Assembly (NCBI GenBank): GCA_937897365.1
Contig: CALCOP010000076.1
Coordinates: forward strand, 1-5,846
From: an uncultured euryarchaeote
GTDB taxonomy: Archaea > Thermoplasmatota > Poseidoniia > Poseidoniales > Poseidoniaceae
DNA length: 5,846 bases
Reading direction: 5' to 3'
Shown here one piece after another: positions 1-5,458 of the stretch. Position 1 is the first letter of the stretch, and each line of letters opens with the position of its first letter. Below the pieces are notes generated by a model that saw nothing but the letters and a program-made list of their open reading frames with translations, did no database searches and had not been told where the DNA came from. Position numbers and translations under genes: made by a program.

Positions 1-440
1 CCTAAATGGATTTTCAAATGAGCAACAAGAGGTGAGAGAAGTCGACCGCACGTACGCCCATGTTCGGTGAGAAGATACGTCACGCGTATTGGCGGTCCAT
101 CTGAAACTTGACGAGAAACAAGCCCTTCATCGGCTAAATAGCGCAATTTATCAGAAAGGGTTCGAGATGAAATTCCTTCAAGCAAATTTTTCATTTGATT
201 AAATCTTCGAGGGCCTGAGATATAGAGGGCAGAAAGAATTTCAATTGTCCACCGAGAGCCAAAAACACTCAACGCTTCACCAGCTCGACAGACTTCGTTG
301 TGCAAATTATTCATCGGATTCAGATCTTGTTGAGAGCCTAATATGCCGCGGATATCGCCTCCGATTTTAATTGCTGATTCTATCGATGAACGTACCATGT
401 TATACTCTTCACGCGGAACTTTGAGTGGCGGAATTGACAT
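1..440 (-). CDS. HxlR-family winged-helix transcriptional regulator (C-terminus cut by window edge)
   Basis: Reading from the ATG at 440 down to the window edge gives 146 residues with no stop, so the C-terminus is missing. Residues about 51-140 match the HxlR (MarR-like winged-helix) pattern: Cys51, then VFGSRWTIEIL (59-69), GPRRFNQM (76-83), GISSRTLSDKLRYL (89-102), EGLVSR (105-110) and the wing with RVTYLLTEHG (119-128). Family members bind DNA as dimers and often sense thiol stress, electrophiles or metabolites through a cysteine at the position of Cys51; sensing is inferred here. The first 45 or so residues form an extension before the usual family start and have no recognisable domain. 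The start is supported by GAGGAG with a 7-base spacer. The gene diverges from the glycosyltransferase, so it may control itself and the plus-strand genes. Family assignment is firm; the ligand is unknown. Confidence 0.88.
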   Translation of the reverse strand, partial: MSIPPLKVPREEYNMVRSSIESAIKIGGDIRGILGSQQDLNPMNNLHNEVCRAGEALSVFGSRWTIEILSALYISGPRRFNQMKNLLEGISSRTLSDKLRYLADEGLVSRQVSDGPPIRVTYLLTEHGRTCGRLLSPLVAHLKIHL

Positions 441-576
441 TGTAATTCTCCTCATTTCCACGCTGAGTGCTCAACTACTTAATTCCATTTTAACACTGAT
501 TCAGATGTGAAGAAAGGCTATCAAACTTGAACAGTTTCATCTTACATTTCAAGAAGGCGTGCCGTTACGGTTGTTT
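441..576. promoter_or_regulatory. Divergent intergenic region, probable shared promoter/operator
   Basis: This is the only longer non-coding stretch in the window, between two divergent genes. It contains an AT-rich core at about 478-494 (CTTAATTCCATTTTAAC), the best place for a TATA-like element for either direction, although no textbook archaeal BRE/TATA box is clear. Three short dyads flank it: TGAGTGCTCA (464-473), CTGATTCAG (496-504) and AAACT-N5-AGTTT (523-537). The last has 5-base perfect arms and is the best candidate for an HxlR-dimer operator. All are short enough to occur by chance, so the promoter role rests mainly on gene arrangement. If the glycosyltransferase starts at GTG 559 the region is 18 bases shorter. 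Confidence 0.4.
448..453 (-). promoter_or_regulatory. Shine-Dalgarno site of the HxlR regulator
   Basis: GAGGAG on the minus strand lies 7 bases before the ATG at 440. It fixes that start in preference to the internal in-frame ATG at residue 15. Confidence 0.75.
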
Positions 577-1746
577 ATGGCCAAACAGGTGTTGCTGGTG
601 CGAGGCGGTGCTTTGGGAGTCAATACAGGAATCGGTGGAGCGCATCACAATCTCTCTACATCTCTCGCTCAACATCATATTCAAGGTTGGACCAGTTCGA
701 CCACCTGTGAATATCCGTTTAAGAAAAGAAGAAATCCCTTTTCGCGCATTTTCAAACGTTGGTATGCTCACCCAAAACGCGTTGCGAAGGTTCTTCGAAA
801 GAAACACAATTTCAGTCTCCTCCACGTCACAGACCAAGAACAAGCTCACTTGATTCCAGAACAGTGTTCTCTTCCTGTGGTCGTTACCGTTCACGACTTG
901 TTCCATTTTTTCCCAGAAGTTCTCAAAATAGGTGATGAGTCTATCGAAGTTGGAGAACAAAATCCTCGCTGGTATCGTCGCAGAGACCTTTCAAAATTAC
1001 GAGCGGGTCTTGCTCGGGCTGATGTGTTGGTGTGTGGTTCACAGGCAACGCTCACCTCCTGCCAAACTCATTTCCCCAATGTTCGTTCTGTTTGCGTTCC
1101 CCTCGGATTAGATGTCAAATCCTTTCACCCGCAAAATCAAGTAAAAACCGAAGTTTTGGCACCTGCTTCTCACCTTTCGAAAGCGTGTCACTTACTTCTT
1201 GTTGGAAGCCACGCACCCCGAAAACGAATCAAGTTTATCTGTCAGGTACTCGGAGGTTTGGATGCTGAAGTCAAAAACAACATCACTGTACATCATGTTG
1301 GGAATGAATCATGCCCTTATGGAGGTCCGTCTGCATCACAATTGGCTGAAAAATACGGTGTAACGCATTGGGTCTCACACGGTGGAGACCTTTCAAGTGC
1401 CGCACTTATGCAAATGCGGCATGCATGTGAGGCCCTTCTCTTTCCAAGTGCCAGTGAAGGTTTTGGTTACCCTCCACTCGAAGCAATGGCAAGTGGTACC
1501 CCCGTTTTGTGCTCCAATCTCCCTTCACACAATGAATTGATGCCTGACGACACATGTCTTCCTCCAGAGGATAAAGAGGCGTGGACAGAAGCCCTTCTTT
1601 CGGTATATACGAACTGGCACAGTCGAACAAAGGACGATGAAACACATGTGTGGCCTAAGCCGCGTTCAGGTTTGATGGAATTTGCATCACGATTTGATCA
1701 GTCACGATTTTGCTTACGAATGGCGGAAGTGTATGACTCATTGTAA
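577..1746 (+). CDS. GT-B glycosyltransferase, GT4-like (glycosyl transferases group 1)
   Basis: A 389-residue cytoplasmic enzyme predicted to transfer a sugar from a nucleotide donor to a glycan or lipid acceptor; donor and acceptor cannot be read from sequence. The N-terminal Rossmann half starts at once with a hydrophobic strand and a glycine-rich loop (LLVRGGALG) and has the typical VVVTVHDLF around His106. The C-terminal donor-binding half opens with LLLVGSHAPRKR (about 206-217) and carries the EX7E motif, EGFGYPPLE (Glu294 to Glu302), followed by AMASGTPVLCS and an E at the usual downstream position. The length is normal for the family and no membrane segment is visible. Start: ATG 577 begins right at the first beta strand. 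The only other in-frame start is GTG 559, six codons upstream, and the frame is closed by TGA at 508. Neither has a well-placed Shine-Dalgarno site. A methyltransferase follows 38 bases downstream, which suggests joint work on a surface or exported glycan. Confidence 0.85.
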   Translation: MAKQVLLVRGGALGVNTGIGGAHHNLSTSLAQHHIQGWTSSTTCEYPFKKRRNPFSRIFKRWYAHPKRVAKVLRKKHNFSLLHVTDQEQAHLIPEQCSLPVVVTVHDLFHFFPEVLKIGDESIEVGEQNPRWYRRRDLSKLRAGLARADVLVCGSQATLTSCQTHFPNVRSVCVPLGLDVKSFHPQNQVKTEVLAPASHLSKACHLLLVGSHAPRKRIKFICQVLGGLDAEVKNNITVHHVGNESCPYGGPSASQLAEKYGVTHWVSHGGDLSSAALMQMRHACEALLFPSASEGFGYPPLEAMASGTPVLCSNLPSHNELMPDDTCLPPEDKEAWTEALLSVYTNWHSRTKDDETHVWPKPRSGLMEFASRFDQSRFCLRMAEVYDSL

Positions 1747-1784
1747 TCAATATACTCATATGTAAAATCAAAGCGTCGAAGAAT

Positions 1785-2534
1785 ATGGCCGGAGAGAAAT
1801 CCCATGATGGCATGGACTCAATCAAATGGTTTCACTCAATCCCTCTCAATGATGGTATTGTGACTCCCGGCCTGGATGCATCAATGGCAAAACTCGAACA
1901 GATTTGTCTTCCCGATGACCTCACTGGAAAAACTGTTCTCGACATCGGCTCTTGGGATGGATTTTTCTCTTTCCAAGCCGAAAAGGCTGGCGCTAAGCGT
2001 GTTCTTGCAACAGACCATTTCTGTTGGAGTGGCCCAGGGTGGGGGACAAAAGACGGTTTTAATTTCGCTCATAAGGCATTGAATTCAAAGGTTGAATCGC
2101 TGGATATTGATGCCATGGATATCTCTCCAGACAATGTTGGTGAATTTGATGTTGTGATGTTCTTAGGAGTCTTGTATCATCTTCAAGACCCGATGGCAGG
2201 TCTTCGTGTGGCTGCGAATGTCTGCAAAGAATTGCTCATCATCGAGACTGCAGTTGATGACTTGCACCGGTGGAAACCTTCAATGGTTTACTATCCAGGA
2301 GATTCTTTCAACAATGATGATACCAATTACTGGGCGCCAAATGTTGGTGCCATGAAAGGTATGCTCAAAGATTTGGGATTCTCGAGAGTTGAAGTGGTCT
2401 ATCCGAAGAATCCGTGGATTCGTTATTCACTGCCCGTTCGATTATTCTCCTCGATTAAGGGAATGTTCACTGGACGCGGTCCTTTTCGACAGACCATCAA
2501 TCAAGGCCGAATGTCATTTCATGCTTACCGGTGA
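1785..2534 (+). CDS. CmoB/DUF1698-like class I SAM-dependent methyltransferase
   Basis: A 249-residue Rossmann-fold methyltransferase. SAM motif I is VLDIGSWDG (51-59), the acidic residue ending strand 2 is Asp77, and the post-core strand is VVMFLGVLYHLQDP (123-136). The aromatic entry WFHSIPL and VTPG (about 15-29), the LGVLYH block and the late Asn/Trp-rich stretch around 172-182 are features of the CmoB-like group (Methyltransf_9/DUF1698). CmoB itself makes the carboxymethoxy group of tRNA U34 from carboxy-SAM. This protein is shorter and sits beside a glycosyltransferase, so a sugar or natural-product O-methyltransferase is more likely. ATG 1785 has no Shine-Dalgarno site. The 38-base gap before it contains TATACTCATATG (1751-1762), which could be a TATA element for a nearly leaderless transcript. 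The alternative ATG 1812 has only a badly spaced purine run. The C-terminus (RMSFHAYR) looks like a natural family end, so the gene is not truncated. Confidence 0.82.
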   Translation: MAGEKSHDGMDSIKWFHSIPLNDGIVTPGLDASMAKLEQICLPDDLTGKTVLDIGSWDGFFSFQAEKAGAKRVLATDHFCWSGPGWGTKDGFNFAHKALNSKVESLDIDAMDISPDNVGEFDVVMFLGVLYHLQDPMAGLRVAANVCKELLIIETAVDDLHRWKPSMVYYPGDSFNNDDTNYWAPNVGAMKGMLKDLGFSRVEVVYPKNPWIRYSLPVRLFSSIKGMFTGRGPFRQTINQGRMSFHAYR

Positions 2535-2585
2535 GTGAGAACTTCTCTCCGCAGTGTTCTTGAATCGGGTTTTGTTGGACGGTTT

Positions 2586-4670
2586 ATGCAACCTATTCAG
2601 CGCGTAGCCATTGTCGGTGCAGGTAACATGGGCTCTGGTATAGCTCAAAAGACAGCTCAGGAAGAATTTGATGTTCAAATGGTCGACCGCGAACAACAAT
2701 GGGTTGACAGAGGACAGGGCATCATCTCGAATTTTCTTTCTGAAGCGGTCGAGCGACGTATCTTCTCACCGGCTCAAGTCGAGGCAATTCAAGGGCGGAT
2801 CACCGGCGTCGTTGGCGTTGAAAACACGGCAGAAGATACCGATTTAGTCATCGAAGCCGTGTTTGAAGATTTCGACATCAAAACCGCAGTTTTCAACACG
2901 CTTGACAAAGCATGTGGCCCAAATACGATTCTCGCATCAAACACCTCTTCTTTGTCCGTTAATGCATTGGCTGAAGCAACTGGTCGAGCAGACAGATTTG
3001 TCGGTTTGCATTTCTTTTACCATCCTGCTAAAAATCGACTTGTTGAAGTGATTCCTGCTGAATCTTCGAGCTCAGAAACAATTGAAAAAGTGGTTCAGTA
3101 CTGCAAAATGCTTGGAAAAGTCGTCATTGTTTGTGCTGACCGGCCTGGATTTGTTGTCAATAGATTCTTCGTACCTTGGTTGAATGAAGCATGCCTTCTT
3201 TTGGAGGAAGGTGTGGCTACTGCCGCTCAAATCGATGCTGCAGCATGCAAAGCATTCCGTATTGGATTGGGGCCATTTGGTTTGATGAATCTTACCGGTC
3301 CGCCTATCGCTCTTCATTCAACTGACTATTTGGCAGAACAATTGGAGACTCCACGTTACAACGGTGCGCAAAACCTTCGCGACTTAATCGATGCGAATGA
3401 CCAGTGGAGTCTCGAAGGTGATGAAACCTATTCTGAAGAACAGTATGCTGCTATTTCAGAACGCTTGTATGGTGTTGTCTTCGGTGTAGCTGCTCAAATT
3501 GTCGACGAGGGCGTTTGTTCGATGGAAGATGTCGATCGTGGAGCGAAAGTTGGACTTCGTTGGGCTCGTGGGCCATTTGAATTGATGAATAAAGTCGGTG
3601 TTGATGCCTCCTGTAAAATGGCTCAATCGTATGCAAATCTGGCTGCAGAAAGTGACCCTGCTCGTGCGTGGAATGTTCCTGAATTCTTCGTTCAACAAGG
3701 TAATGAACCATGGTCTTTCTCAACTGTCGATACCTCTGTTGAAGATGGAATCGCCACTGTCACCATTAACCGTCCAGAAGCGATGAATGCTCTCAACGAA
3801 ACAGTCATTTCTCAACTTGGCGCTGCATTGGATGAAGTCAATGCAAATGATTCGGTTCACACGATTGTTTTGGACGGTGCAGGAAAGGCCTTTGTTGCAG
3901 GTGCTGATGTCAAATTCTTTGTCGATAAAATCCGTGCAGATGCAATTCCTGATATCGTTGATTTTACAACTAACGGGCATGTTGTCTTGGACAAACTCGA
4001 ATCCTCAAGCAAAACCACTGTTGCTTTGACAACTGGACTTGCACTTGGTGGTGGACTTGAACTGGCGTTAGCCTGTGATTATCGCATTGGAACGCGACGA
4101 ACTCAATTCCGCTTCCCTGAAACCTCTATTGGAATCTATCCGGGACTCGGTGGCTCTCAACGACCTGCTCGCATATGCGGTGTTCCAGCTGCACGATGGG
4201 CCGTTTTGGCTGGTAATTTCATGGATGCTTCCACTGCTGCAGATCTTGGCTTGCTTACTCATTTGGTTGATGTTTCAGGTGTCAATGCTTGCGTTTCCGA
4301 ACTCGCTAAGAGTGGAAAACCTGACAACAAATATCCCGGTCAACCTGCTCGTCCAGACAGCGTCGTTGCTACCTTCGCTCGCACTTTCTATGCTGATGAA
4401 AACATGTCAGATTTGATGGCAGGTATCTGCCCATCAGGTTTTGATGCTGAAGACAAGAACATCAGTCGTCAACTCAAATCGTTGTCGAGAGCCGCTCCTC
4501 ATGGATTGCTGATGGCCAGTAATCTCATCGATGAAAGTTTGAAAACAGACCTTGCCCAAGGACTACAGTTGGAACTTGACGGCCTCACCGAGATATTTTC
4601 AACAGCTGACTCACTTGAAGGTTTATCCGCACTTATTGAAGGTCGAAGGCCAACATATACCAATGCGTAA
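2586..4670 (+). CDS. Bifunctional 3-hydroxyacyl-CoA dehydrogenase / enoyl-CoA hydratase, archaeal domain order
   Basis: A 694-residue cytoplasmic enzyme for two beta-oxidation steps: hydration of a 2-enoyl-CoA to (S)-3-hydroxyacyl-CoA, then NAD-dependent oxidation to 3-ketoacyl-CoA. The HCDH half comes first. It has the dinucleotide loop GAGNMGSG (11-18), SNTSS with Ser121, catalytic His142 in LHFFYHP, its partner Glu154 in LVEVI, and Asn192 in PGFVVNR. The spacings equal those of human HADH (S137, H158, E170, N208). Two copies of the helical C-terminal domain follow; each has a GPFGLMN or GPFELMN signature. The hydratase half starts near 383, with AFVAGAD (435-441) and GGG (488-490) for the oxyanion hole. 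Both general acid/base glutamates are present, Glu492 and Glu512, 20 apart as in rat hydratase. The tail ends in the family's LEGLSALIEGRRP. ATG 2586 is preferred because it lies just before the first strand; GTG 2535 would add 17 residues. Crotonyl-CoA hydratase/3-hydroxybutyryl-CoA dehydrogenase activity is an alternative reading. Confidence 0.92.
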   Translation: MQPIQRVAIVGAGNMGSGIAQKTAQEEFDVQMVDREQQWVDRGQGIISNFLSEAVERRIFSPAQVEAIQGRITGVVGVENTAEDTDLVIEAVFEDFDIKTAVFNTLDKACGPNTILASNTSSLSVNALAEATGRADRFVGLHFFYHPAKNRLVEVIPAESSSSETIEKVVQYCKMLGKVVIVCADRPGFVVNRFFVPWLNEACLLLEEGVATAAQIDAAACKAFRIGLGPFGLMNLTGPPIALHSTDYLAEQLETPRYNGAQNLRDLIDANDQWSLEGDETYSEEQYAAISERLYGVVFGVAAQIVDEGVCSMEDVDRGAKVGLRWARGPFELMNKVGVDASCKMAQSYANLAAESDPARAWNVPEFFVQQGNEPWSFSTVDTSVEDGIATVTINRPEAMNALNETVISQLGAALDEVNANDSVHTIVLDGAGKAFVAGADVKFFVDKIRADAIPDIVDFTTNGHVVLDKLESSSKTTVALTTGLALGGGLELALACDYRIGTRRTQFRFPETSIGIYPGLGGSQRPARICGVPAARWAVLAGNFMDASTAADLGLLTHLVDVSGVNACVSELAKSGKPDNKYPGQPARPDSVVATFARTFYADENMSDLMAGICPSGFDAEDKNISRQLKSLSRAAPHGLLMASNLIDESLKTDLAQGLQLELDGLTEIFSTADSLEGLSALIEGRRPTYTNA

Positions 4671-4684
4671 TTACGCCCATTGGT
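4659..4684. terminator. Inverted repeat across two abutting stop codons, possible bidirectional terminator
   Basis: The left arm ACCAATG-CGTAA (4659-4670) is the end of the fusion gene, including its TAA. The right arm, read on the minus strand from 4684, is ACCAATG-GG-CGTAA, the end of the 79-residue gene including its TAA. The arms pair over 12 bases with a two-base bulge (4676-4677). The centre CGTAATTACG is a perfect palindrome, so a hairpin would need to open a few central pairs as its loop. On the plus strand the repeat is followed by TTTT (4684-4687); on the minus strand there is no U-rich tract. There is no intergenic space, so any terminator must overlap coding sequence. The repeat is visible; the termination role is inferred and weak. 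Confidence 0.4.
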
Positions 4685-4910
4685 TTTGAATATCGGACAT
4701 TTCTTTGATGAGAGCGACGACGTCAATTGTTTCTTCTTGCTCATGAGCAAGTCCAATTCGATTACGCACTGCCTCAACAAACTCATCTTCCGGTTTTTCT
4801 TTGAGGATTTCTTCAATGAATTTGGTCAGTGTTCGTCCTTTCCCTTGTGCAATTGCAATACGTGCACGAAGTTTTTCCGCCTCATCTTTGGGTTTTCGAA
4901 CACCGCTCAT
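4671..4910 (-). CDS. Small charged helical protein of unknown function, third gene of the E1-JAMM operon
   Basis: A 79-residue protein that I do not recognise. It is rich in Lys, Arg and Glu with regularly spaced Leu, Ile, Ala and Val, and lacks Cys. It has no membrane segment or signal peptide and looks entirely alpha-helical: likely helices at about 8-22, 27-38, 42-55 and 60-78, with a Gly turn (AQGKGRT) near 21-27. It does not end in Gly-Gly, so it is not an obvious ubiquitin-like or SAMP-like modifier, and it is too short and of the wrong composition for an E2. It is a real gene: its ATG overlaps the TGA of the JAMM gene (ATGA, 4907-4910) and a strong GAGGAGG precedes it by 7 bases. Its TAA abuts the TAA of the fusion enzyme. 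Context suggests a partner, adaptor or substrate of the E1/JAMM pair, but that is a guess. Confidence 0.8.
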   Translation of the reverse strand: MSGVRKPKDEAEKLRARIAIAQGKGRTLTKFIEEILKEKPEDEFVEAVRNRIGLAHEQEETIDVVALIKEMSDIQNQWA

Positions 4911-5458
4911 TGTACCGCCTCCTCAGCGTTGAAATGGTTGGCATACCAATCTTCCCAGCCGATGACTTCTTCATCAGACCATTCGCTGAGTGGTCCGTTT
5001 TCAGAAATTCGGAGAGTGCTGGATAATACAGGAAGCATGGTTGCATTTTGTGTGCATTTGACTCCCGGAGAACCGAGTACCATCGCCTTTTGAACGATTC
5101 CTAACCCGATTGACAAACTGTGTGTGTCGGTTCCAGACCAATAGGCTGAAAATCCTGGATGTGTGTGAACCCAGAGTTTGAATGGAGCAATGCATCCAAC
5201 AGGGGGTGAGAGTTGAACCTGTCCAGATGTGCCCCAATCAATCGATATGACGTCTTTTGCATCGATAAGTACCGATGTCTCAAGACCTGCAAGGTAGGAT
5301 ATTGCATACACGACATCCCAACGTCGGTGCTGAGAGGCACGGTGTTGGACATCGAGCAGAATTTCATCATCAATTTGACGTTGTTTTGCCATTTCAGTGA
5401 CATGATCCCAGACTTCTTGAGTGATGTCGAGTTGTTCGAGATTTGGGATGAAAATCAT
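4907..5458 (-). CDS. JAMM/MPN (JAB, Mov34) domain metalloprotease-like protein
   Basis: A 183-residue soluble protein of the JAB/MPN fold. JAMM members are zinc isopeptidases or peptidases that remove ubiquitin-like or sulfur-carrier proteins from partners. The zinc motif H-x-H-x7-S-x2-D is complete: His98, His100, Ser108, Asp111, inside HTHPGFSAYWSGTD. A helix at about 12-27 precedes the core as expected. The canonical upstream catalytic glutamate is not obvious: Asp48, Glu60 and Glu32 are the only nearby candidates, and none sits in the usual ExxGLLxG setting. The C-terminus (about 150-183) is acidic and Trp-rich. The ATG at 5458 overlaps the TGA of the E1-like gene (ATGA), and an ideal GGAGGTGA precedes it. 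Pairing with an E1 is the classic arrangement of prokaryotic ubiquitin-like systems. The family is firm; activity is less certain because of the glutamate question. Confidence 0.85.
   Translation of the reverse strand: MIFIPNLEQLDITQEVWDHVTEMAKQRQIDDEILLDVQHRASQHRRWDVVYAISYLAGLETSVLIDAKDVISIDWGTSGQVQLSPPVGCIAPFKLWVHTHPGFSAYWSGTDTHSLSIGLGIVQKAMVLGSPGVKCTQNATMLPVLSSTLRISENGPLSEWSDEEVIGWEDWYANHFNAEEAVQ
4918..4924 (-). promoter_or_regulatory. Shine-Dalgarno site of the 79-residue gene
   Basis: GAGGAGG lies inside the last codons of the JAMM gene and 7 bases before the ATG at 4910. With the ATGA overlap it points to coupled translation and settles the start of this small gene. Confidence 0.75.

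Noticed and set aside
464..504. Short dyads TGAGTGCTCA and CTGATTCAG in the divergent region
   Set aside because: Arms of only four bases are expected by chance in a region of this size, so they are not called as separate operators.
565..960. Open minus-strand frame of 131 codons
   Set aside because: It is antisense to the N-terminal half of the glycosyltransferase, which has clear GT-B motifs; it is a shadow frame.
2535..2585. GTG 2535 as start of the fusion enzyme
   Set aside because: It would add 17 residues before the first Rossmann strand where family members normally begin; there is no Shine-Dalgarno. It is kept as an alternative only.
3451..3723. Overlapping minus-strand frames inside the fusion enzyme
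   Set aside because: Both are antisense to the conserved HCDH C-terminal domain; the His/Arg-rich translation is typical of a reverse-complement artefact.
4671..4910. The 79-residue protein as the ubiquitin-like modifier of the E1
   Set aside because: It is predicted all-helical rather than beta-grasp and ends in Gln-Trp-Ala, without the Gly-Gly tail; a cleaved precursor form would need many residues after a Gly-Gly, and there is no Gly-Gly in it.
4680..5093. Open plus-strand frame of 137 codons
   Set aside because: It lies opposite the small helical gene and the JAMM gene, which have Shine-Dalgarno sites, coupled overlaps and a clear JAMM motif. Its own translation is Phe/Ser/Cys-rich and shows no motif.
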